From the NCBI GenBank assembly GCA_027946365.1, contig JAPEUQ010000006.1, positions 2,108,001 to 2,172,000 of the forward strand: a stretch of DNA of 64,000 bases. Direction: 5' to 3'. Numbering within the stretch: position 1 is the stretch's first letter; every line of letters starts with the position of its first letter. Position numbers and translations under genes: made by a program. Shown in pieces: positions 32,973 through 44,251 of this stretch. This DNA is from Kalmusia sp. IMI 367209. Lineage: Eukaryota > Ascomycota > Dothideomycetes > Pleosporales > Didymosphaeriaceae. The notes under the pieces were generated by a model, which had not been told where the DNA came from, did no database searches, and worked only from the letters and a program-made list of their open reading frames with translations.

Positions 32973-35900
32973 TTTATGGTTGGGGTTACGGGCGAGGGTG
33001 GCGCGAGAGGTCTGGGGCGAAAGAAGTGCGCTGGCGTTGGAGAGCTGGAGTGGGAATTTGATTGCTCAGCTGAGGTTGAGCGTGTGATGGTTTCTCATCG
33101 TGGGAAGGGGTACGTTGGAACGAGATTTCTTGCGTATAGTTTGACTTGCGTCGTCATCTACTATTGACTCGTCTCGTAACTTTGACGGGCTCCATGCTGC
33201 AACGCTTCACGGGACGACTGCAGCACTGAACATCTCGTCCCTAAAGCACGGTCCGAGGCACGGACTACAATCACATGGTAAATGGAGAAGATTCTTTTAT
33301 ATCCTACGCTTGGGTTTACACCTGAAACTCTGGAACTGCAGCAGTGTTCTCAAGTACCGGCAGAAGTAGCGAACCTCACGAAGGCCAGCGCGTAGACCCT
33401 AGCTTCCCCGCAGGCAAAGACGAAGTTGAGCCTGATGGGGATTCGAGAAATGAATCACGGAAACTCGGGAAACGCAAAGCCGAAGATTTTTGCTGAGCAT
33501 CTTGTTGAGGACGACAAAAGAGTGGGTTGCGGGGAGATGGCTGGCGAGCTACTGGTGCTGTTTGATTAGGACATGGTGCGAATGAGCGGATCATGCGGTG
33601 AGTTGATAAGGTTAGAGGATTTGTACGTGAACTATCGCTTTCATCCCGTGTTCTTAGTCTACGTAACTTCAACGTTCTTGGATGGTACATCCTTGGTAGC
33701 AGTATCGAATGCAGGACTTCCTTAGGGCAGTGAAAGGTCTATCTTATCTCTTTCAAGCAAGATTTCCATCATACGAATGATATCGGTACGCAAATGTGGG
33801 CTGATTGCTTGAGAAATTTGTTGTGCTGGGGGACGACAGGTAATTTCGACGAACATGAGATTTACGTTCTTGTAGGTGTGCTTGGGGTTTAGTGCGTGGG
33901 CCTTTGTATGATTGTAGTGGAGCCGGAATGGCACGCCTGTGCCCAAATGCCCCCAAGAATGTAGTAGTACGTGATCCCGTGAATCCTCTTTCGTAACACT
34001 TCACAAAATACGTGGAGGCCAAGTGGAGCCCGCTGGTAGCCTAACGGGCCTTTGGTTGCGGGAGCAGCCTTCCCGAGCAAGATCAGCGTGCGTCGAAAGA
34101 CTGTAGCATGACCTCAAGATCGTCGGAAAATTTCGGCGATGGTGCCCAAGGGAAAGGTCACGTCGCGCCACCTTCGATATGAGCCTCGGCAGCGAGCGAC
34201 GTTGCCAATAGTCCTGCAGGAATTGTTATCTGTTCTAAAGTACGTAGCGACACTGCCATATATGAATTTCAGATATGCTGGGATGTACCAGCGTGATCAG
34301 GTGTCGTCGAAGATGCATGTTAATCAGATCAGAAAATTCAGTGGTTCGAGTAGGTCATTGTCCAAGGATCACCAACGGCCTTGCACCGCACCGTGGATGC
34401 AGATGTGGCGAACGGGTAATAATCGCGATGTGCATATACGCAGCGAGATTGACGGGGGGTTTTCGTCATCCTGGATCAAAATTCGTCCGGCTGAATCGTC
34501 CAGTTGCAAGATAACTACCCCGGCGCGCACGCAGAATACAATGCATGTGCATTGCAAGTCGAATGTTGCAGACGCGTTCCCGCTTTCCAACGCTCCGTCA
34601 ATAGCTCTCCCGTGAGCCGCGTACCAGGAGCAGCTCAACGGCCGTACCGCTGCAAAAAGAAAAGCGGACCGGTGTGATTCGGTCCAGGATCAGTACGCGA
34701 CTGGCCTGTGGAATTTCCTGTTTCGAGCAACGACGGGCGGTCCCGTGAAACAGGTTCCAGTGTCGTGGGGTATTCCCTGTACAAGCCTGCTGTTTTGGTA
34801 TTGGGAAACGGGTAGACAGCACGGTTCTGGAATATGAAGCGATGACAAGGGGCTGTTAAAGCGTTTGGTAGGTCGTGTCGGTGGGATAGCTCCGCAGGTA
34901 TGGGGATGTCGAAATCTCATAGGATGTGACAAGAGCACTGCCACTGGATGTGAAACTCGAAGGGCTGCATGTGGGTGCTGTGGGCGCGTACCTCAGGCTT
35001 TGAGAGTGACGGTGATGGCGATTTTGTGAGCAATGTGTTCTGGACTGAAGGGGGTGCCAATGACTCGCGGTGCGGCAGGGTCCCTTGTTTGATCTGCTTA
35101 GAACCGTTGAGGAGACAGGGTTCGGCATCTGACTGTTTGGGGATGCGCAACGCCCGTTGACCTCAGTCGATGTTGTCATTGTGCTTCGTTCAACTATGTG
35201 TATGGAAAAAGTGTACGTCGCCAACAGGTTTGTGTATAATGTATGTATTTTGGCTAGACTCGGGAGGTCGGGTGGAGTTTGAGTTTGCTAGCTGCTTCAT
35301 ATTAGCTTCGAGGTAGCGCCTGGACTCTCACCGCAACCTGGTTTTCGCGAGCGCCCCGCCGTCATAGCTTCCTCTAGGTTTTGGCCGGCGTAGCTTAAAT
35401 GTAGTGCTGCGAGCAGTGAGGTGGGTTACATAAGTCACGACAGGGTCACGAAAGCAGGTACAGAATGCTCTCTGTAGACCAAATTGAGTCCACTCGGGAT
35501 GCATGAGGAAGTGTTCAAAGGTGTGAATGTCGCCTCTGCACTCTGATGCCTTGCGTTGGTCTTCTCCATGTCACAGGTTACGAGAAACATATGGTGTCCG
35601 ACTGGGAGAACCCTGAGGTTGACCTACGGTCCAAACAGCGCCACTTGGGCTGGCTGGAGGCTGAAATGTAACATTGTTATACTCGTGCTTCGCTGTCATA
35701 ATGGTGTTCAGATAAGGTGCAATCTCAAGTAGGACGAATTATTGGCGGCTATCATCCTGCCGGCCAGAAGATGGGACAGCGAGCGCAGTGTCCTCTCCCT
35801 GAGCCTCCGCACCTCAGGCCGTGCATGCAGTGCGTTGGGTCCATGCAGAGATCTGAAGACGGAATCTGACTGTTTTGTTGATGTGGAGCCGTCGTGATGT

Positions 35901-36679
35901 TCCGGCTTCAAGGTCAGTGCGGGAACAGGACGGGTATTGTGGTCATGTCGAATCAACGGGTGACACAAGCACCGACAGGGGCTCGCTTGCAGGTTATCCA
36001 GGTTGGCGGAGCCCCACGGGTCAATCTGGGAGCCTGTCGCCGTGGGATAGGAATCCATACGAAGTACTCTACAGTAGTGCATGCGGACCGGGAACAAACG
36101 GGTAGCAGAGCTGCGAACTAGGCCGACGCAGCGCATACTGCAGCAGACGGTGTGAGACTGCAACCGACAACGGCGGGTGTCATGAAATGAAGCGACGATG
36201 CGACCTCGTGATGGACCGACGGTTCCCGAGCTCCTGCAGCGGGCGTGCGAGGACGTGACACCCAACGCGTTGACCACGGGCAACTAGGTGCCAGGAGGGC
36301 GAGCAGACGACGACAGCACGAGGGCGACGACGGGTCAAAGCAAGCAGCGCACTGCAGGCGGAGGGCGTCGCAGGGTCAGCGTCAAGCGAAGACGGTTGGC
36401 CAGGCATCCCCGTTTGACAGGACTTCTCGAAGGGCATTGTACTGCTGTGGCGACGCGCTGTGCAACACAAGCGTCTGCACCGCGTGCGGTGGTGCATGGG
36501 AATTGATGAATCAATTTGGATGCGGGATGCCGGCGCCCATGCCGCAACCGGCGCCATTTGCTGGGTCTTGAAGCGCGCATCGGGCGAATGCGAGGGCCGG
36601 GAAGACAGGCGCGGCGAGGTTTCGAATAGGCAAGCCGGGCGCTGGCCGTGCAGACCGGTCGATGCTGGTGAATGGTGAA

Positions 36680-36725
36680 TGGTGGTGGTGGTGGTAGTGG
36701 TGGTGGTAGTGGTAGTGGTGGTGAT
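36680..36725. repeat. Imperfect GTG/GTA trinucleotide repeat
   Basis: About 46 bp of GGT/GGTAGT units. Read on the other strand it gives a run of Thr codons in a spurious ORF. Confidence 0.85.
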
Positions 36726-37714
36726 GTCGCATGCTTGCGCCGTGGTTTGTGAGATGTGTGCTGGTGCCGTCCCGCCGCAGTCAGTGCTGGGCTGGGGTCC
36801 GCGGAGGGGGAAGGAAAGAGGCGTTGAGGCCCTTGTCTGCTCCAACAATGCGCCAGACCACTTGCAGGCCATGGCTTCTGCGCTGCCCGAACTGGCGTCT
36901 GCTCCGCTCTGGACCCAGACCGCTGGGCCCTCCAGCCCGCCAGAGCCTGCCCAGCAGCTCATGGAACGAGGCCTCTCTCTCTCTTTCTCTGTAGTAGACG
37001 GGCCCTTCCCAGCAGCGTGTGTATGTGTAACGTATGTGAGCAAAGAACCGACGGCTCCGGCTGCCTCGCTTGTGCCTTGTCCCGCCGTTCCTGTCGTGCT
37101 CATACTCGGCGCTGCTGCTGCATCTACTGCTGCTGCATTGCTGCATTGTGCCCTCGCGGTGTGCTCTGCCGGCCACTAATCCCCCCCATTATTGTGCCCA
37201 CAGCTCTGCCCGCCTGTGCCCGCCTGTGCCCACCGGCACCCACTTATTAACATCCCAGCTGCGACGAACGGGCCGCACTCACGCTCTGCCTGCTGCCCTA
37301 GCTAGCGACGTTTGTGCGTGTCGGGGTCGAACCCACCCTGCTAGAAATCCGGACCATCGTGCCATACATAATTGACCACCCGTCCTCCGCCGCGCTCGAC
37401 CCGTCCGAGCCCTCTGCCCAGTTGTGCCGGCCACCGCAACCTCGCCGCCGCGCCCACTGCTGCTGTTACGCCCATCGCCGATCCACGACGCCGTCCGCCC
37501 TCGCGCCTAATTGCAGCTCTCCTACCGCGCTGTCGGTCGTCCCGGGGTTTCGCTCCTGTCTCAGCCAACCCAGGCATAACTGGGCCTGCATGTCAGACCA
37601 CTGACCTCCACCGCAACTCTTTTTTCGGGTCCGCCTTAACCCCAAAGCTTGCCTCCGCCCTCTCCTCATCTTGCACCGCCGTGCTGGGAAGCCGAATTCT
37701 CACCACACAACGCC

Positions 37715-38966
37715 ATGTCGACCGCCGGCTCCATTCCGTCGGCAGACACAAAGGACGCGAAGGAGGGGCACCGCAAGAGCTTGGGCAAATATGTGAAGCG
37801 TATGAGCAGCGTCTTCAAGCGCGAGAAATCGTCCAAGAGCAAACCTGCCGCCTCGCCCACCACCGCTGGTCCCTCCACGGCCGCGCCTGCCATTGAGGAA
37901 GAGAAGGAAGCCGCGCCTGCTCCGTACGTTCCGCATTGGGAAGTCCATGTTGTGAGAGAGAGAGCCCTTGTACTGACCATTTCTCCAGCCCCGCCATCGA
38001 GCCTGCGAGCACCACAGTCGACCATGCCGCCGCTCCCGCCGCTCCCGCCGAAGCGCCCAAGTCTCCCGTCCCCGAGGTTCACGAGCTACAGCGTTCGGTT
38101 CTCCAGCAAGAGCGTGCCCGCGCCCTGTTCGCCAAGTACGGCCTCACCCTGGAGTCTCACGAATGGATCGCCGCGCCAGCACTGCCCGTGAACGTCCAGC
38201 GCATCGAGAAGCCCATCCGTATGCGCGTCCACCGCACCTGCCACCGCTGCGGAACCACGTACGGTGCCGACAAAGTCTGTGCCAAGTGCGAGCACAAGCG
38301 CTGCAAGAAGTGCCCCCGCTACCCGAAGAAGAAGAGCCCCACGGAGAAGGCTCAGGTACAGGCGAAAGAGGCCGCCGCTGCAAAAGCACTGCCCAAGAAG
38401 AAGCGAGTCCTTACCGTCCCCTCGAGGAATGGCACAGAATTGGCCTACCAGCCTGCGAAGCAGCGTGTGCGTCGCAACTGCCACAAGTGCCAGGCCTTGT
38501 TCATCCCACCTACCGCCACCATTTGCGAGTCTTGCCGCCATATCAGATGCACCAAGTGTCCACGAGAGCCGGCGAAGCTCAACAAGTGGCCCAATGGCTA
38601 CCCAGGCGATGCCGAGTACGACAGCGAGACTGAGCTCGAGCGCGAGCTGGAGAGGTCCCGACGTATATATGGCGGAAGCCAAGGACGCGCGTGCGTTGGG
38701 AGTGCGAACAGTGCAACAGCACCTTCTTGGATGGCTCACCGCAGTGTCCTGGGTGTGGGCACGAAAAGTGTGAGAAGTGTGTTAGAAAACCGTAAGTTTT
38801 CCTCCATCATCGACACCATGCTATACTAACGCATCACAGGATCAAACGAGTGAGAGTGCAACGGAGCTTCGATCCCGAGGTCGTCAAGTCGGTAGAAGCC
38901 AAACTCAAAACTTTACAGATGCAGGACGAGGCACATGGTTCCTCTCTCGGCGTGGAAGCTACCTGA
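37715..38966 (+). CDS. Zinc-ribbon-rich protein of unknown function, with a frameshift
   Basis: Exons 37715-37923, 37989-38791 and 38840-38966. The N-terminus is basic and Ala/Pro-rich (GKYVKRMSSVFKREKSSKSK). Three treble-clef or ribbon units follow: CHRCGTTYGADKVC with KCEHKRCKKCPR, then CHKCQALF with CESCRHIRCTKCPR, and after the break CEQCNSTF with CPGCGHEKCEKCVR. The frame changes at TATATAT (38664-38670). Upstream reads ERSRRIY and the shifted frame reads RKPRTRVRWECEQC. Two extra bases in the TA run, or one missing, would explain it; removing one TA gives 378 aa with RRIWRKPRTRVRW. The regular Cys pairs make the shifted frame certain to be coding. A nucleic-acid or protein-binding role is only an inference. 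Confidence 0.75.
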
Positions 38967-41900
38967 CATTTGCATCACCCTACAACGACTCGGACGAGAG
39001 CATCACGACCTGGTTTGCAAGCGAGCACCCCTTCATCTTCGACACTTCAGTTATTCGATTCCCCTATCTTATTTTTACCGCTCCTGCTGGATTCGGCAAG
39101 GACAAGTGTTTGGACCGGGGCCGTTTGGCAGTCCATGGAACTACGAGACCGAGTGACATACCAAATGGCCTCGGAACCGTATCATGCCGTACCAATAATC
39201 AGACATCACACGAGCAATGCATTCACTCTGCTTTCCTCTCAAGGAAGCAGGTATTTTTGACACAACTGTGCCCCGTTATCACTCTGTGCTTACTGCTGCG
39301 TCCAACTCTTCACCTACTACTTACTTTCCTAATCAAGGTGCACTCACATTACGCAGTCCGCCGTTCCGTCAGCATCGACCGCGCCCCACGACAGCATCGA
39401 CTGCCATGGATTTGACCCCTCCCATTTGTACCACCTTCAGCCGCATCCGAGCGCCCGCCGAAGCCAGCACAGCGCCATGTCGCTCATTGAAACGTCAACT
39501 GAACGCCGCCTACCCCGCCTCGCTTCTCACTTCCGAAGAAGACTCGCTGTCACCTTTCAAAATTGACATACCCAGCACCATGGGTCTCGGATACCCACAC
39601 TGCGTTTTTGGTAGTGAACGCTCATGCTGCCATTTCCCACATTCCCTCGCGCTGGGGACAGCACAATGGTAGCGGTGATTGCGCTGTCGTGCTACATACA
39701 CCTGCACCTCCTGCTCGCTGGGCGAAATTTCTCGTACGATTCCCTCCGAGAAGTGGTCTGACTAGTCGCACAGAAAGCCCTTGAGCAGAGTGCCCTGTGC
39801 GTGACAAACGAGTGGGTTCAAGTTACGCAGGCTGTACGCCATGATTGTACTACTGCAGATGCTGTTTGGGCGGGACGAGGCTGAAGGCCCTCCCCTTTTA
39901 GGCACGTGCAGGCTGCTGTCCCGAGGATGCGACACGAGGTGGCTTGCTATGGAGTAACACATTGCCTTGGACAAGTCCAGTGTCACAACATTCATACCGA
40001 TCAACGTCGTGCGGCGCAGGGCATGGCCGCAACATTCCGACGTCTCGCTGTCGTTGCCTCGATCCGATATCGCTCCCTCGAACATGGCCCGCTTTCCACG
40101 AAGAGCACACAAAAAGCAGATACTCTCTGCTTTCGTCGATCTAGTATCACGTGTTTCACACTCGCATAACAAACCTTTGAAGTTCAATGTTTGTCCATTG
40201 TTCTCAACCCAAGTCCTTTTGGTTGATCGTCCCATCGCAGTGCGCGCATAGACTATGGTGCTATCGTGGGAAAGTTCACAGCCAGTACCGGCAACCGGGT
40301 CTGCTTCTCGCTTCCCAGCGATACAGCTCCCGGGACCCAGACATTCATGCCTTTCATGCTTTGAAAGACTTGAGACGCGCAGAACTGCCCGCCCAATTAA
40401 TTTCCCATAATGCGCATGCCGACCACCATCAAACCTTCTGACTTCCCCGATTATCCACGACCGGGCGTGCAATCGTTGCAGCCCAACCCAGGTCGCGGAA
40501 GCGGGTTCGCATCCTCGAGTACGTATCGATAACCTCGATGCCGCCTTTGCACAATGCCCACACAGCGAGTGCTTCGCTTGGACTGCTCCGCCTCAACATC
40601 AGGCCCTTCCGCTCCTCCATGCGGCACGTGCATTCATTTCTACCTTTCTCAACCAAAATGTCTCTCCCGGCCCATCGGTGCGTGCTATACCCGTCCCAGC
40701 GCCCTTATTCCCCACGGCCCACCCAACCGCTCGCCAGACAAGACAGCGACAGAACATCCTGAATCCTCCGGGCCGTAAGCCACCAAATCTCGGAATCATC
40801 ATCGCGAAAGCGCGCAAAACACGCCCTTGCCCCTCTAAGCCTCCGACATCTGCGCACGCCCGCGAGCATACCATTTCGGAGCGGGCTTTCCAGCGAGAAG
40901 CGTTTACGCGAGGCTCCCGCCGCGCCACCAACAACGTTGAGCTCCTTCTAGAAGCCAATTGCGGCGGTGGAAACAATCCCGCGGTGCTCCGTCCCCTCCC
41001 CGTCACATCTCGTCACGTCACAGCTCGTGCACGGCACAGCTCGTCACGGCACAGCAGCGTTGGGCAACAGCACGGCACCCGTTCCCGTGGGCGGAACTCC
41101 GCTCGCTTGGGGTGGCGCGGGCGCGCTGCGAACCTATCGGAGAAAAGATAGGGCATTTGACAGGTGTGCAGGGGGGTGTGTGGTTTTGTGTGTGTGGGTT
41201 TGCGCAGGGAACAAGATCCTCTTTCCCAGAACGGTGGATGTTTCTGGGGCTGGGGGGAGCTTCGGGGTTTTATGGCCAATGGAGGTAAGAGATGACGGTT
41301 GGGTTTGCGGAAAGGTTGGGGAGCTCGACGAGAGCGGTTTGGAGGCGGCCGCCGTTGTCGATCTTTGTCTGAGCGGAGAAGGCCTGCGGGTAAGTCGGGG
41401 TTTCCCGTTTTTCTTTCTGGGAGCGACACGGGAGGGACGTGGTGCCAAGTGCAGCCGCGCGAGAATAAGAACCTGGGAGGTTCCGCCTTGGCTTTGGAAA
41501 GCGTGTATCGTGTCGAAGTCGGGCGGTGTGTGGTAAGCATTCATAAGCATCCCGCTAGCATCTACTTGGTATGAATCCTGACTTGGGTTTCTAGCGTGTG
41601 TGAAGACTACATCTTACAGTACTTCATCATGTCTGTTCAGCCAAGATTTTATCGATGCCTGAGAACGCAGGCTCTTATAATTCCAACTGCCCATGATTCA
41701 AGATTTCCGGTGAAGACTCGTATCGGAAGCTTGGGTCTACAAAATCTGCCTAGGAAGTGGCGGTGTTACAATGTTGCGCCGAATACCTATCATGCAGCCC
41801 AGCCACAGGATCATATAACAATATGGAGTTAAAGACTCATGAAGGCATCCAGCAAGCCGCCCAAAATCCTACGTTGTCAGTCATCGTCTCCTCGTTTGCT

Positions 41901-42018
41901 TTTGCACATGATCAATTCTATCTTTTGCGACCACGGTATTCCACCAACTATACCGTGAGCTGAAAAGCACCACCCTATTCCAGTCAATTGGACCGACAAC
42001 CGCTTCTTTCCGTGCAAT
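38967..42018. other. Gene-poor region, about 3 kb
   Basis: No convincing gene. Several CACGTG palindromes (39904, 40148, 40626) and a G/T-rich stretch near 41165-41215. A 90-aa ORF at 39406-39672 has a good ATG context but no other support. Confidence 0.45.
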
Positions 42019-43017
42019 ATGGAGTGCACTTCAAAAGTCTCGTCTCTTTACGGCCCTGGCGCGTTCTTGGGTTGGCTATGCACCACGACTTCGGTATTCA
42101 TCTCATGGACGTGCAACCGGCGCAGCCAAAAGCAAGACACAATCGGTATCGATCTTGTCGCAACGTTGATATTGCCATGCATTGCATCCATACAGACTAT
42201 CAGCGAGCTCTCTAAGATGAGCAGTAACGTCGCAGAAGCATCAATCGATTTCGAGACCATTCGTGCGACACACTGTGTTCTATTGTGGTTCGCCATACTA
42301 GGATTTTCCCTGACGTTCAAGGCGGCGTGGAATCTAAGAGCGAAGAGAGGAGTATGCTGCGGAATAGCGACCATGCCGTGCATCCAGCTGTCCGTTGTCT
42401 CCTTTTTTCAGAAGCGACTGAGGAAACAAGACTTCATCAACATATCCCTATTCGTGATAGTCGTTTTTGGAATCGCTATTCCCCTCGCCACACTTTTATT
42501 CGTCATCATAAGTGACATGTCTAGACCAAGGCATGGCGATGCCCGCTCCGACCAATGTTAGCGCTCTTAGTTTTTAGTCAGATGTGCGGCTATGATTGCC
42601 CCTACATCGTTAACGGTGTTCATATTCTTCATATATGTTCAGGAGGCGAAGAAGCTCCCAGAGGGAAGTGCACAGGTAGTTCCATACACTGAATACACAC
42701 TCAAGGAACTCGACCAATCGTTGGCACTTCTCTCGGGGATTTTTACCTTTGCTTACAGCACGTATGACGCCTGTTGGTCGCGGGACTTATCGCGTTGGGA
42801 AAGATTTATGCACTGGAAAGATATGTGCGAGACATACCTCGCAGCTGGACATCTCAACGATACGGAAGCTTGCAATTGGAGGGAGATGCTAGAGAACATC
42901 AGCTCGAAGGTAGACACAGCTCTAGACGCTGCAGAGTCTACAGACTACCTATCTACGATTGAACTGCATTTTGCCGAAAGGCTCGAAACTGCACTGAAGG
43001 AATCTGGCTTTGTATGA
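42019..43017 (+). CDS. Multispan membrane protein of unknown function, 310 aa
   Basis: Two ORFs in the same frame are separated by in-frame stops. A 66-nt intron (42512-42577, GTGACA to TTTTTAG) removes them and gives 42019-42511 plus 42578-43017. The start MECTSKVSSLYGPGAFLGWL matches the look of a large group of uncharacterised Pezizomycotina membrane proteins that begin with SLYGPGxxxGW. Predicted helices: FLGWLCTTTSVFISW, IDLVATLILPCIASI, CVLLWFAILGFSLTF, ISLFVIVVFGIAIPLATLL and SLTVFIFFIYV. A soluble acidic tail follows. The donor is not consensus, so the junction is the weak point. Function unknown. Confidence 0.55.
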
Positions 43018-44251
43018 AAAGATGTAAACCATAATATAGCATACTTGTAGAATACTCCACAAACACATCAAACCAACATCCTCATTTCCACACAAGTCCA
43101 AACAAGTCCCTAGGACAATTCCTACAACCCCCCTCAGCTACCCACCCACCAACACTCGCAAAGCACCACCAAGCCTTCCCTACCACCTTCCACCCGGGTA
43201 CACCGCAACCCACCTCCCCGGCTTCGACACTCCCCACCTCCACGTCACCCACAACTCGGTTCCAGCTCTCCTTCTCGCGCAAACCCAACAATGCACTCCT
43301 CTCCTCACCGCCCCCTCAGCCCGTCCAATCCGACCCCGCCTCTCGCTTACACCAACAAGCTCTCGATATTAAGCGTAGGGCTGAAGCGAACGCGCCGCGC
43401 AAGCAAGCATGCAATCCCTCACTCTCTCTTTCTTGCTCGCTTCGCATTGCTACTTGCGGCGCGCTGCGAGTGCGCCACGCAATACCGGCCGAATTGCTGG
43501 CGAGGCGCGAAAGGGAAGCGTCGCCCGGGTGCATGGCGAGGGGCGATGGGGGCATTGCGAGATCGGATGCGGAGTCGCCTTGGGTAAGCGACTGGGAGGG
43601 GGGCGGCGGTGGGTTGTGGAGATTATCCGCGCGCCACGCGAGAGTTTGTTGTTGGGGTTGATTGGGATCTAGATTTTGGGTTTCTCTGGGGGGAAAGCTG
43701 GAAGGGGAGGCGAGATTTTTTTTGGTTTTGGTGGGCATGGGTGCGAGCTATACTCTGTTTTTTTGCTTGCGGGGTGTAGACATAGAAGGAGTATTGGTTA
43801 TGCTTTTTCAGGTTCATTAGCTGTCGTGAGGGATTTCGAGCTCATGCGGGACATGTTTGGTGTGCATTCGGGAAGCACGTACACGCAGCAGTAGTGGTCT
43901 AGTATGCAAGTAGTATTCATTTGCTTAGTAGCGAGGCTTTTCTAGCTATCCAGGTCGTTGCCTCGACCTCTCGCGTTGATGAGGGTATAAACCTCGCAAA
44001 TGATGAAGCGACGGAAGCGCAACAAGTCCTCCGTAACTCAAGGGGTATAATCAAGACACATGTGAAATAAACAACCTTCCAGATGGTCCCTGTTCGATGC
44101 AAAAAGCGCCAGGATATGATCCGCCCAACTCAAACTCCAGTCAACATGCTTCATAATTAGATAGCTCACCAAAGAGCATGACACGCCTGCACAAAGCTTG
44201 GACGTGAGTGTCTAGTTTGGAGTCGCTCGTTGAAGCAGATGAGCAAGACGC
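43018..44251. other. Intergenic region, about 1.2 kb
   Basis: C/A-rich from about 43070 to 43340 and G-rich from about 43500 to 43720. Short ORFs only; none supported. Confidence 0.4.

Larger units (their letters stand above)
31923..37714. other. Gene-poor region, about 5.8 kb
   Basis: No ORF here has convincing coding character. The longest candidates (307 aa on minus at 36180-37103; 191 aa on minus at 35708-36283) are made of repeats and biased composition. Contents: A/C-rich stretches near 32330-32520, the AG/TG microsatellite at 32911-32972, a GTG repeat at 36680-36725, and a C/T-rich kilobase before 37715 that may be a long 5' leader of the zinc-ribbon gene. Confidence 0.5.

Noticed and set aside
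32826..33167. 113-aa plus-strand ORF
   Set aside because: Its middle is the AG/TG microsatellite; the rest has no coding character.
36180..37103. 307-aa minus-strand ORF
   Set aside because: Contains a 14-Thr run made by the GTG repeat, and has biased, domain-free composition elsewhere.
38086..38739. 217-aa minus-strand ORF
   Set aside because: Antisense to the zinc-ribbon gene with its regular Cys pairs.
39406..39672. Small ORF starting MDLTPPICTTF in a GCCATGG context
   Set aside because: Plausible start and composition but no domain, no splice partner and no further support; kept as a weak candidate only.
40490..40520. GGTTCGCATCC, resembling a Pol III B box
   Set aside because: T-stem does not pair and no A box at the right distance.
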